Part shown: positions 33,855 through 42,825 of the stretch, in pieces
Layout: every line of letters starts with the position of its first letter
Position numbering within the stretch: the stretch's first letter is position 1
Source: an uncultured Saprospiraceae bacterium
GTDB taxonomy: Bacteria; Bacteroidota; Bacteroidia; Chitinophagales; Saprospiraceae
DNA length: 50,437 nt
Direction of reading: 5' to 3'
Assembly (NCBI GenBank): GCA_937928405.1
Contig: CALFWZ010000074.1
Coordinates: 1 to 50,437, forward strand
Position numbers and translations under genes: made by a program
Notes under the pieces: generated by a model
What the model saw: only the letters and a program-made list of their open reading frames with translations
The model's database searches: none
Told to the model about the DNA's origin: nothing

Positions 33855-36755
33855 ATGATTATGAAAAAATTATACTTCCTTCTGACCATATGTTTATTTA
33901 CAAGCCCATTAGTAATTGCTCAGGGTTGGGAATTGTTTTTCACGCCCGAACCAACAGGTGCAGCCGGTAAAGATATTGTACCTACGCTGGATGGAAATTA
34001 TGTTGTCAATAGTTTTACGCCAGTAGGCCTAAATGGGGACTTTGGCGTAGTTTATCGGAAATTTAGTGATGATGGACAGGTGCTATGGGAAAGGGTGATT
34101 AATGATGCCGCAAACTCAACAAGTTATATCAATAACCTGAGTGACAATGCCTATATAACGTTTGGTACAACCTTTGAAAATATTGCTGGCGTTGGAATTA
34201 CAATCCGTCCAAAGGTGCTTAAATTTGATCAAAATGGCGAGACCGTTTGGGAAGCAACTTTTTTATTTCCTGGAGATAATAGACAAGTCCATTTTCGTAA
34301 ATCGTTTCCCTTAGAGAATGGTAATTTTATTTTCAGTGGATACAAAAATGCTTCTGCCTCTGCCCCCAGTGTGAGTATGATTGGAGAAATATCTGGGAAT
34401 GATGGTACTTTGCTCTGGGAGCGGGAACTTTCTTTCTTTGGTACGCTGGAACAGATTAAGGAGAATGGTGATTTTATTTTTTCAGAAAGGATGACCGGTG
34501 TTGGATTAATTCGCAATATCGCAGATTCATCAGGAAGTCTAATTAGTTCGGATACCATCTTAGAAGCTGCCAATAGTTTGTTATTTATTTTTGAAGAGGA
34601 TGAGATTTACTTGGCTTCCAGAGGTAATTCCATTCTTGCTGATCAGACGCAATTGAAGTTGCGTAGATTAGATGCCAATTTAACTATACTGGCAGAAGAT
34701 TCTATTTTAATGGATGAGCGTTTATTCATTCAGGGTTTCAAATTTTTAGATAATCAATTAGCCATAACTGGTTATACAGCTACTCAGCTTCCTCAAGCTG
34801 AAGAAGTAGTTAAAGGGATATTCATGACCATGGATCTAGCCTTTAATGTTTTGTTTACTAAACTTTATCAAAGACCACAACGCTCCCATCATTTAACGGA
34901 TGTGGTCCGTTCCAATCAATCTGGATATATCCTGACAGGCGGTGTAACTCCGGGACCTATTGACTTCGGAACGACCATGAGACAGATGTATATCTTTAAG
35001 ACGGATAATCAGGGAAATATTTATAACAATATAATTTCTGGATCGATCGCCATTGATGGTAATGAAGATTGCCTAATTGATGGAAATGAAACTCCTGCCG
35101 ACAATTGGATTGTAACGGCTCATAAACCAGGATTATTAGAGCCATTTGGAACGGTGACAGATGCTTTAGGAGCTTACGAGCTACCAGTTGATACCGGCAA
35201 CTATATAGTCCATCTTACTCCACAAAGTGATATTTGGGAAAGCTGTAATAATGATACACCTGTGAGTTTTACTGAATTTCAACAATCCGAAACCGTTGAT
35301 TTTCCAATCACGGCTACGACAGATTGTCCGGCGATGGTCGTTAGTTTGGCAGCGCCTTTGGTACGACCTTGTTTAGCTCGTCCTGTTTATCTCACCTATT
35401 GTAATGCTGGAAATATTACGGCTACAGACGCTTATTTAGAAGTAGCCTTAGACCCTTTGTTGACACCTGTATCAGCAAGTGTTCCTTGGGATAATTTATC
35501 AGGAGATAACCTGCTTACTTGGGAAATAGGAGATCTTGATCCATTAGCATGTAGGTCGATTAGTTTTATGGTAGAATTGGATTGTGATGCAGAGGTTGGA
35601 TTAAGTTATTGTATGGATGCCCATATTTTTCCTGATACGCTTTGTACGAGCACAAGTAGTTCTTGGTCTGGAGCCTTTTTAGAGGTAACGGGATCTTGTA
35701 TTAACGATGAAGTTAATTTTGAAATACGGAATATTGGTACGAGCACCATGCTAGAACAATCTAATTTTATTATTGTGGAAGATGCTGTTTTGAGAGAGTC
35801 AGGGCAGACTGATTTATTAGCCCCTAATATGGGAAATACCATTCCATTGGAAGGCAATGGATCTACTTTTACTTTGCTAGTGAATCAAGTGCCAAATGCT
35901 CCAGGTAATTCCAATCCGATGGCGGTCGTGGAAGGCTGCGGTACCAATGATGCGGGCGAGTTTAGTATTAATTTTAGCAACCAATTCCCATTAGATGATT
36001 ACCAATTAGTTACAGATACGGAGTGTCCAATTGCGGTTAATTCTTTTGATCCTAATGATAAAAATGCAAAGCCAATAGGGTTTACCGCAGAACATTATAT
36101 TGAACCAGAGACCCCATTAGAATATACGATCAGATTTCAAAATACAGGAACGGATACAGCCTATTTGGTGGTCATAAGAGATACCCTTAGTGAATGGTTG
36201 GATATTACTACCTTTCAAAAAGGACTTAGTAGTCATCCTTATGAATTAGGGCTAACGAATCAAGGGCATCTTAGCTTTACTTTTTATGGAATTGCTTTAC
36301 CGGATAGCGCCGCCAATCAAGCGGCCTCTAATGGATTTGTTGATTTTAAAATCACCCCTCTAGCAGATACCCCAGTCGAAACGCTTATCCAAAATCTAGC
36401 GGCTATTTATTTTGATTATAATGAACCCGTGATCACTAATCAGACCTACCATAGAATCATAGGAGATTATTCAGAACTTTTAGTAAATACCGTTTCACAT
36501 CCCTTGATGTCAGGTATCGAAGTTTCCGTTAGCCCCAATCCGTTTCAAAATTTCTGTGTTTTTCAAATAAAGAACCACGAGGCTCATCAATATCAATTAG
36601 AAATTTTTAACACTGCTGGAATCTTAATCCGCTCTGAATTATTGGATGGCAATCATCTAAAGTTCGAAAATCAAGGTATTAATGCCGGGTTGTACTTTTA
36701 TCGATTATCTGCCGATGATGGATTTTTGAGTACGGGGCGATTGATTGTGAAGTAG
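33855..36755 (+). CDS. Secreted T9SS protein with DUF7619-like domain
   Basis: The 966-residue protein has a signal peptide (MKKLYFLLTICLF; Met3 at 33861 may be the true start). The first 380 residues form a beta-propeller-like region with FSDDGQVLWERV-type repeats. A CNA-B-like carrier segment follows near 400-460 (GSIAIDGNEDCLIDGNETPADNWIV), then DUF11-like beta domains, and a DUF7619-type domain (about 725-880) that opens with NSFDPNDKNAKPIGF and has the typical LEYTIRFQNTGTDTA. A T9SS sorting domain closes the protein (about 890-966, VSPNPFQNF). It is probably a surface or secreted adhesin-like protein. Such proteins are numerous in Saprospiria. Confidence 0.9.
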   Translation: MIMKKLYFLLTICLFTSPLVIAQGWELFFTPEPTGAAGKDIVPTLDGNYVVNSFTPVGLNGDFGVVYRKFSDDGQVLWERVINDAANSTSYINNLSDNAYITFGTTFENIAGVGITIRPKVLKFDQNGETVWEATFLFPGDNRQVHFRKSFPLENGNFIFSGYKNASASAPSVSMIGEISGNDGTLLWERELSFFGTLEQIKENGDFIFSERMTGVGLIRNIADSSGSLISSDTILEAANSLLFIFEEDEIYLASRGNSILADQTQLKLRRLDANLTILAEDSILMDERLFIQGFKFLDNQLAITGYTATQLPQAEEVVKGIFMTMDLAFNVLFTKLYQRPQRSHHLTDVVRSNQSGYILTGGVTPGPIDFGTTMRQMYIFKTDNQGNIYNNIISGSIAIDGNEDCLIDGNETPADNWIVTAHKPGLLEPFGTVTDALGAYELPVDTGNYIVHLTPQSDIWESCNNDTPVSFTEFQQSETVDFPITATTDCPAMVVSLAAPLVRPCLARPVYLTYCNAGNITATDAYLEVALDPLLTPVSASVPWDNLSGDNLLTWEIGDLDPLACRSISFMVELDCDAEVGLSYCMDAHIFPDTLCTSTSSSWSGAFLEVTGSCINDEVNFEIRNIGTSTMLEQSNFIIVEDAVLRESGQTDLLAPNMGNTIPLEGNGSTFTLLVNQVPNAPGNSNPMAVVEGCGTNDAGEFSINFSNQFPLDDYQLVTDTECPIAVNSFDPNDKNAKPIGFTAEHYIEPETPLEYTIRFQNTGTDTAYLVVIRDTLSEWLDITTFQKGLSSHPYELGLTNQGHLSFTFYGIALPDSAANQAASNGFVDFKITPLADTPVETLIQNLAAIYFDYNEPVITNQTYHRIIGDYSELLVNTVSHPLMSGIEVSVSPNPFQNFCVFQIKNHEAHQYQLEIFNTAGILIRSELLDGNHLKFENQGINAGLYFYRLSADDGFLSTGRLIVK

Positions 36756-36846
36756 GAAAAAGTATGGCGCCAGTTTATTTTTAAATGCTGGTTTAGGTAT
36801 TGTTTTTATTATCCGTGATTAAAGTTGAACTTTATTCAAAAAACAT

Positions 36847-37598
36847 CTATACTTGTTTGAGATATTTCCAATCAGGAGCAGGCAATTCGGGTGAACGATC
36901 TTTATAATCAAACTGTGATAAAATATAACGCATGGCCTGAATTCGGCTCTCTTCGCGAACTGGACTTTTGACATTTAACCATGGTGCAAAATCAGTACTA
37001 GTATCTTTAAACATGATTTTTTTATACTTGGTAAAATCTTCCCATTTAGATTGAGCAGCTAAATCAACCGGACTAACTTTCCAATGTTTTAGAGGACTGT
37101 CTAAGCGTTCTTGAATCCTATTATTTTGTTGTTCTTTATCAATCGAAAACCAAAACTTAACGATAAAGACACCATCATCTACGAGCATTTTTTCCAGAGA
37201 AGAAACTTGCTGCATAAACTGGTTGTACTGTTTATCCGTACAAAATCCCATTACTGGTTCAACGACCGCTCGATTATACCAGCTTCTATCAAAAAAACGA
37301 TTTCTCCTGCGTTGGGAAATTGCTTTAAATATCGTTGAAAATACCATTGTCCTTTTTCTTTCTTGGTTGGTTTTCCTAAAGCTACAATTCGATATTCCCG
37401 AGGATTGAGAAACTGCGTAAACCGAAAAATAGCGGCTCCTTTTCCAGCCGTATCTCGTCCTTCAAAAAAAATGGCTAGACGCATTTTTTTCGCTGCAATA
37501 TGTTTTTGTAGTTTGAGTAATTCTACTTGTAGAAAATATAGTTCTTCAATGTATTTAGGATGAACCTGGTAAAATTCTTGAATATTTTTTTCTATCAT
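36847..37598 (-). pseudogene. ppk2: PPK2-family polyphosphate kinase interrupted by a frameshift
   Basis: Two overlapping minus-strand frames make one complete class I PPK2 of about 250 residues. The first (37598 down to about 37291) has the Walker A-like FFEGRDTAGKG and the segment PTKKEKGQWYFQRYLKQFP. The second carries FFDRSWYNRAVVEPVMGF, FIVKFWFSIDKEQQNNR, KHWKVSPVDLAAQ and the end. They join at a run of seven T on the coding strand (seven A at 37291-37297): eight T would read GEIVFFDRSWYNR. So one base is missing, either a true frameshift, a sequencing error in a homopolymer, or slippage. PPK2 moves phosphate between polyphosphate and nucleotides. The gene follows the ATP-grasp cluster on the same strand. 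Confidence 0.85.
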
Positions 37599-37689
37599 TT
37601 TGAGCCTAATTTAGGATAAGCTATGTTAATCCACATTTTTATAATAAATCAGGTCCCCAAAAAATGGACGACCTGAAAATAAGACTTGC

Positions 37690-38673
37690 CTAATACCGCT
37701 TTTTCACAATTCCCAAATGCAGTATCCGACCTCCAGCCTGATTGACAGGACTAACACTTTTACCAATCACAATTCCATCTTCAGGAGCAAGGTATTCTTT
37801 AATCAAATCACCGAAAATATTATTTAACCTAGCGACGACTTCTCCTTTTTTTACAAGGTCCGTGGCTTTTGGGAAAACGGTTAAAAGTCCTCCGGTATCG
37901 GTATACATCCAGTAAGATTTTTTACAAATAACGGTTTCATTTGAGTGTTCTTCTACTTCTGAATCTGTCATCTTTAAATATCCTAACAAGTTGTGGATTC
38001 CTGTCAAGCCATCTCTAATCATCCCTTTTTGAAAAGAGTTAGGATTTCCCACTTCTAAGGTGATTGCTGGAATTTCTAATTCATCTGCGGTTCCTCTTAG
38101 CGTTCCATCACTCGGTGGATTGTGGACAATAATTTGAGCATTTTGTAGCAAAGCCATTTCACGCACGACCTCGTCACTCATATCGGCACGGATATAATAA
38201 GAATTTATTCGACCATTACTGGCCGTATGTAAATCCAATAAATAATCGAACTGCTTAATTATTTTTTCAACCACTCTCCAGGCATACACCTGACTAACCG
38301 TACCCGTTGATTTACCGGGCATGATATGGTTTAAGTCTGTTCCATCCAAAAATCTTCTTTTCTTCCTCAAGTAAGATGGGACATTTAAGACGGGAATTCC
38401 TACAATCGTTCCTCTGAGTTTCGTTACATCCAACTCTTTAAATAATCGCTGAATAACAGGAATACCGTTTAGCTCGTTGCCGTGTACAGCCGCTGTAATT
38501 CCGACGGTTTTCCCTGATTTCTTTCCTCTGGCCACAATGATGGGAATCAAGACGGGAAGTCCCATTCCGTCCTTTACGATTTCTAACCAAAATCTGGAGA
38601 TTTTACCCTTAGGTACTTTGTTAAGTGCTAATTCTTTAACTAATTTACTATTATCATTTTGAAACGCTGTCAT
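37690..38673 (-). CDS. Succinylglutamate desuccinylase/aspartoacylase-family zinc hydrolase (M14-like)
   Basis: The 327-residue protein matches the AstE/AspA family. It has H64-x-x-E67 (AAVHGNELNG) and H149 (LLDLHTASNG) as zinc ligands, E207 (ITLEVGN) as the catalytic acid/base and the Asp-rich segment FLDGTDLNHIMPG. Family enzymes cut an acyl group from an N-acyl amino acid. The C-terminal beta domain (about 250-327, with GEVVARLNNIFGD) is as in the family. It ends a three-gene operon behind two ATP-grasp enzymes, with 9 bases between the genes. This suggests that it removes a protecting acyl group or trims a product made by the ligases. Confidence 0.87.
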   Translation of the reverse strand: MTAFQNDNSKLVKELALNKVPKGKISRFWLEIVKDGMGLPVLIPIIVARGKKSGKTVGITAAVHGNELNGIPVIQRLFKELDVTKLRGTIVGIPVLNVPSYLRKKRRFLDGTDLNHIMPGKSTGTVSQVYAWRVVEKIIKQFDYLLDLHTASNGRINSYYIRADMSDEVVREMALLQNAQIIVHNPPSDGTLRGTADELEIPAITLEVGNPNSFQKGMIRDGLTGIHNLLGYLKMTDSEVEEHSNETVICKKSYWMYTDTGGLLTVFPKATDLVKKGEVVARLNNIFGDLIKEYLAPEDGIVIGKSVSPVNQAGGRILHLGIVKKRY

Positions 38674-38682
38674 GATTTTTAT

Positions 38683-39681
38683 TTATTTTCTATGTGCTAA
38701 AAAAAACTGCCAGATCAAATCAACCGCCTCTGCTACCAAAGGCAGTCTTTGTTGTTTTGCAATCTGTGGTAAACCACCAATACTGGTGGTATTTATTTCT
38801 GACAAAACCCTTTGGCCATTGTCTCCTACTAAAGTATCTACTCCATACATGGCAATGCCCATCTTGGATAAGAAAGGATCGATGGTTGCAACAATTTTCC
38901 GCTCTGCCTCATCTACTTGTGAAGTCACAGACTTTCCACCCATTGCGACGTTACATAACCAGGAATCTTCGGGTGGTAATCGTAAAGAAGCACCCAAAAT
39001 TTTTCCATTCACCACAATGATCCGCTTGTCTCCCTGATCAACATTTTTTAGAAATTTAACGCCTAAATATTCAATCTCGTCGTCTGGTAAATTTTCAATA
39101 AAAGTATCAAAGGGTATCATCTCTTTTCCTAATGACACTTCGTCTCCCGTTATTTTTACAATCCCTTTTCCACCATATTCTCGAAAGGGTTTTAGAACAA
39201 TGGAGAATTGAGATTTAAATGCGATAATATCTGCCTTGCTCCGACAGATCTTCATCGGCGGGCAACAGCTCTGGAAATTTTTTAGAAATGCTTTGCTACC
39301 GGTTTCGTAGATTCCTTTTGGATGATTGATAATTACTTTTCCCTCAAAAACAGTTTCTAGAAAATCTAAAAAAAGTTTCCCCAAAGGAGGTGGCATCCGT
39401 AACCAAACTAAGTCGTAGTCTGTTATCGTAGCAATAGATAAAGATTCATTAAGATGTTGTCCATTTTCACTAAACGTAAAATTATTATCTGCTTGCTTAA
39501 TCCATAATTTTGCCCCAGCTATTTGACTGAAAAAGTCTTGGTTGATGGCATTGCCTCGGGAAGCAATATCAATCTCTTGAGTCATCGGATGCAAGCGCAT
39601 TTTTTGAACCAGTCCATATAAAGAATTCTCTTTGCTATGGCCCGTATGATCTGTCAGGATAAGTACTTTATATTTTTCCAT
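38683..39681 (-). CDS. GshB/RimK-type ATP-grasp ligase
   Basis: The 332-residue protein looks like a bacterial glutathione synthetase: a pre-ATP-grasp N-terminal domain (KVLILTDHTGHSKENS, later DLVWLRMPPPLG), then an ATP-grasp fold with SIVLKPFREYGGKGIVKI, the LGVKFLKNVDQGDKRIIVVNGK segment and the metal-site end GVDTLVG...SEINTTSIGG. Such enzymes join a carboxylate to an amine with ATP. Its start overlaps the stop of the upstream ATP-grasp-like gene (TAATG, 1 base), so the two are translated together. Glutathione synthesis is unlikely since no gshA is near and a second unusual ligase accompanies it. The product is unknown. Confidence 0.85.
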   Translation of the reverse strand: MEKYKVLILTDHTGHSKENSLYGLVQKMRLHPMTQEIDIASRGNAINQDFFSQIAGAKLWIKQADNNFTFSENGQHLNESLSIATITDYDLVWLRMPPPLGKLFLDFLETVFEGKVIINHPKGIYETGSKAFLKNFQSCCPPMKICRSKADIIAFKSQFSIVLKPFREYGGKGIVKITGDEVSLGKEMIPFDTFIENLPDDEIEYLGVKFLKNVDQGDKRIIVVNGKILGASLRLPPEDSWLCNVAMGGKSVTSQVDEAERKIVATIDPFLSKMGIAMYGVDTLVGDNGQRVLSEINTTSIGGLPQIAKQQRLPLVAEAVDLIWQFFLAHRK

Positions 39682-41219
39682 TAGTCAACCATTATTTCAT
39701 TGAGTAAACTCTGATCATTATTCAAACTTCTGAATAGTCGCATTCTAAACTTCCCTTGTTTATTCATTAGCATTTTAGCCATCTTATCAATCGCCACCAT
39801 CGAAAGAACCGTTTGGATATATGCCTCAATTAAATCATCTAATCCAATGCCGAGTTTGTTAAAATCTCTACGATCCATCAACATAAGTCGATTGGTATCA
39901 CTTCCCCAAGAGCCATCTGGATTTTTAATAGAGAGATTTGTTCCTAGCATCGACCAGCTATCTGCTCCTTGTTTTATGGTATTTACTAGTGGCTTTTCCG
40001 CTCTTCGAGCGTAAGTACATAAAGGTCTAATTCCCTCTTCGGTCGAACTAACCATCATCCGAATATCTGCTACAAAGGTTTGGTTTTTTTGATTAGGAAT
40101 AGTTCCGACATGATACAATTTTCCGCTAGCTGTATTACTGGTCCAATTAGCATTTCCGATGAGACTTTGAACAATAAACAAATCGTAATCAAATTCTAGA
40201 TCCATAAAGTCATCCAGTTCTTCTTCTGATACAATCGTATAAACCCCTTGCCCTGCGTTACTGTAAGGAACTTTAATGACCGCATGACCACCCATCTTTT
40301 TTACCCAAAGTGGAATCTCATTTTTGCGAACATCCCAGATGGTTTCTGGAATATTTATTTTTAAACCGAAACCTTCTAGCTCTGCATTAAAAACATCATA
40401 AGCTTTTGCTGCTACCATCTTATTTCTACCTCCTGCCAAGCAAGCAACAATAGGATTGAGGATTCTAGTTTTAGAGTGTAACGGCAATCTATTCCAAGGT
40501 TTCTGAGTCAGATACCTGAACGCTGCTCGGATGGGAATCCACTCGTCATGCTCATCTAAAATCTGCATGACACTCTCCTTAAATGTAACCCTAGGATTTG
40601 GATCATCTTTAGGTAAGCTAATATAGTATACTGGTTCTTTCATCACATCCGCAATTACTTCGGCGTATCCAGAAACCTCCATTGGATTTTTATCATAGAT
40701 CACTGCTAAACCTCCTTTAACACTCTTTCTAAGATTTTTTAGGTAAGGTTTAAACGTCCGTTCCACCATGAGCCGGTAACTTCCCTGCTCCTTATTGTCA
40801 TCCATCAACGGCATAGATTTCTGACCAGAAGGACAGGAATTGTTTTCGATGACGACCATCTGTCGTTTACCGGTGGCCGAAGTTACATTGAGCAAATCTG
40901 CTCCGCCCCATAAGAAGTATTTCGACTTATAACTAAGTATTTCTTTCAATTTTTCACCATCCACCGTCGGATGTAAATGGCAATATCGGGTCAGAATCCG
41001 GTCTTGTCCTAAGTTTAGAAAGAAATTAATCATAGGGTGAATCGTCGCATTCAAAGCCTTTGGATACCAGTGGTTTTCAGCTTCAAACTGATCTGGGTGA
41101 ACAACTTTTATTTTTTCCAATTTTAATTTGATTTTAAATGTAGACTTATTATAAAATTGATCTAAGGTATACCGCATAAATAGGCAGTAATAAAAGGCAA
41201 ATAACACTTTTTTATTCAA
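39681..41219 (-). CDS. Unusual ATP-grasp-like protein, first gene of the ligase/hydrolase operon
   Basis: The 512-residue protein has an N-terminal region of unknown fold (with WYPKALNATIHPMINFFLNLG and TRYCHLHPTVD) and a Cys-containing segment VVIENNSCPSGQKSMP. A C-terminal ATP-grasp-like core spans about 300-475 (GGHAVIKVPYSNAGQGVYTI, LFIVQSLIGNANW, FVADIRMMVSS). The start is uncertain: MNKKVLFAFYYC at 41219, MRYTLDQFYN at 41177, or later, because the family boundary is not known to me. It is stop-start coupled to the GshB-like gene. I infer that it forms an amide bond, possibly sequentially with GshB-like. Confidence 0.75.
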   Translation of the reverse strand: MNKKVLFAFYYCLFMRYTLDQFYNKSTFKIKLKLEKIKVVHPDQFEAENHWYPKALNATIHPMINFFLNLGQDRILTRYCHLHPTVDGEKLKEILSYKSKYFLWGGADLLNVTSATGKRQMVVIENNSCPSGQKSMPLMDDNKEQGSYRLMVERTFKPYLKNLRKSVKGGLAVIYDKNPMEVSGYAEVIADVMKEPVYYISLPKDDPNPRVTFKESVMQILDEHDEWIPIRAAFRYLTQKPWNRLPLHSKTRILNPIVACLAGGRNKMVAAKAYDVFNAELEGFGLKINIPETIWDVRKNEIPLWVKKMGGHAVIKVPYSNAGQGVYTIVSEEELDDFMDLEFDYDLFIVQSLIGNANWTSNTASGKLYHVGTIPNQKNQTFVADIRMMVSSTEEGIRPLCTYARRAEKPLVNTIKQGADSWSMLGTNLSIKNPDGSWGSDTNRLMLMDRRDFNKLGIGLDDLIEAYIQTVLSMVAIDKMAKMLMNKQGKFRMRLFRSLNNDQSLLNEIMVD

Positions 41220-41533
41220 GTTTTTATTTAAAATGATTAATTATTTTTTGGCTATTTATGCTGGGTAAAATACTTACGCTAACACTAAAGTCATTTTATC
41301 AATTGCGGCAATTTTTGCGATCTTACAATAGCACTTATATCAGCTAAAAACTATCGCGTAGATGGTTCCAACTATGATAAATATTCTAAGGGAAGGATAA
41401 GAGATGAGTATTTTATTGAGATATAAATCTGGTTATGAAGCAAATGCTTCCTTTTCTTTTTTTAATCATAGAAGATAATTAATTTTGCTGTCTCTCAAAA
41501 ACATAATTTTTAATCTTTTTTAATATAAATAAA
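41220..41533. other. 314-base gap with an unexplained frame and terminator-like hairpin
   Basis: The upstream region of the minus-strand ligase operon lies on the left. A plus-strand frame without ATG is open at 41289-41426 and ends KNYRVDGSNYDKYSKG...EYFIEI, which looks protein-like. GAAGC-AAAT-GCTTC at 41437-41450 followed by CTTTTCTTTTTTT looks like a plus-strand terminator, although no plus-strand gene precedes it. A small RNA or a decayed gene could explain both. Confidence 0.4.
41437..41463 (+). terminator. Orphan terminator-like hairpin
   Basis: GAAGC (41437-41441) and GCTTC (41446-41450) form a 5-pair stem with loop AAAT, followed by CTTTTCTTTTTTT. The stem is short, but the T-rich tail is strong. 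It ends about 70 bases before the Kelch gene start and about 11 bases after the stop of the unexplained frame. Confidence 0.4.
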
Positions 41534-42691
41534 ATGACAAGGCCCAAATTATTTATTGCTTTTCTGATATTCCTATATTGCTCACCTTTGGCAACCAGCC
41601 AAACTATCCAATTCACCGATCTTGAAAATCTACCTGCCGCTAGAAGTGCCTTAACTTCCGCTAATGATGGTGAGAATATTTATATAGTCAATGGTTTTGG
41701 AATTGATGAACAATATACGGATGAAGTATTTAAATATAATATTGCACAAAGTATTTGGTCTACTTTAACTAGTTCGACCATTCCCAAGCGATTTGCCTCC
41801 GCTGCGGAGGTAGGTGATTTTTTATACGTGTTTAATGGAATTACCCAAAATGGAGTACTAAATAATAGTGTTGAAAAAATAAGTTTGGCCGATGGTACTA
41901 TTGAACTCATGTCTGAAAACCCACAGCCTTGCGAAGCGGCAGGAGTAACTACTTGGAATAATAAAATTTATTCTTTTGGTGGATCCTTATCGCCTAATAC
42001 TACTTCTAATAAATTATATGAGTTTGATCCAGAGAATGATACTTGGACGGAATTAACAAATATACCTTTTGCAGGAGAAACCAAAGGAGAAGTAGTGAAT
42101 GGAAAACTGTATATCATTGGTGGTTATAATGGAACCGTTTCTAACCAGATTGATATTTATAATTTATCTACCAATATGTGGGAATCCAGTTTGATGATGC
42201 CCATTGGTATCTCGGCACATTCAACCGCTATTGTTGGTAGTAAAATTTATATGGTTGGAGATTTTAGTAATCTTACCTCTGTGGCTTATTTTGATACTTT
42301 CGATAATAGTTTTCAAATCCTAACCAATAACTTGATCGCGCGAAGACATTGTGCGGCAGAAGGGGTAGGAGGTGTTCTATATGCGATCGGAGGGAATACT
42401 AGTTCTACCATCCAAAGTTCTATCGCCAGCGTGCAAAAGGCAGAAATTCTAACCTCTACCAATGAGTTTGAAAAGATGGAATCAATGCAAGTCTATCCTA
42501 ATCCTGCCACCAACCAACTAGGATTTACTGTTGAACTAGATGAGCTAAAGATTTATGATCTGAATGGGAAATTGATTAAAGAGTTTGTTAAGGTTACGGA
42601 GGTTGACATAGAGGAACTAAAAAGTGGGGTTTATAATCTTTTGGGAAAGAAAGGAACTCAGCTTTTTCAAGGGAGATTTGTTAAAGAATAA
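41534..42691 (+). CDS. Secreted Kelch-repeat protein with T9SS sorting domain
   Basis: The 385-residue protein has a signal peptide (about 1-23, ending LATSQT). It carries about five Kelch repeats forming a beta-propeller: each has the pattern of a GG or VNG turn after a strand and W/Y-containing strands (NGENIYIVNGFG, NKIYSFGGSLSP, GKLYIIGGYNG, SKIYMVGDF, GVLYAIGGN). The end (about 315-385, VYPNPATNQLGFTV to GRFVKE) is a T9SS sorting domain. It is exported to the surface or medium; propellers of this type bind ligands or proteins, but no target is known. The gene is monocistronic. Confidence 0.9.
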   Translation: MTRPKLFIAFLIFLYCSPLATSQTIQFTDLENLPAARSALTSANDGENIYIVNGFGIDEQYTDEVFKYNIAQSIWSTLTSSTIPKRFASAAEVGDFLYVFNGITQNGVLNNSVEKISLADGTIELMSENPQPCEAAGVTTWNNKIYSFGGSLSPNTTSNKLYEFDPENDTWTELTNIPFAGETKGEVVNGKLYIIGGYNGTVSNQIDIYNLSTNMWESSLMMPIGISAHSTAIVGSKIYMVGDFSNLTSVAYFDTFDNSFQILTNNLIARRHCAAEGVGGVLYAIGGNTSSTIQSSIASVQKAEILTSTNEFEKMESMQVYPNPATNQLGFTVELDELKIYDLNGKLIKEFVKVTEVDIEELKSGVYNLLGKKGTQLFQGRFVKE

Positions 42692-42825
42692 TCATCTATA
42701 TCCTATTATATCAAGGTGTGTTTTTTGAGAAACTTATGTGTTTCTGTCACAATTTCATGGTTGTTTTACATTGTAAGGTAAGCAAGTTTTATTGTTAATC
42801 AAATTCTTACATAATTCAATCAATC

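Noticed and set aside
38672..39037. Plus-strand frame of 121 codons opposite the GshB-like gene
   Set aside because: It is fully antisense to a conserved ATP-grasp enzyme and has no recognisable domain.
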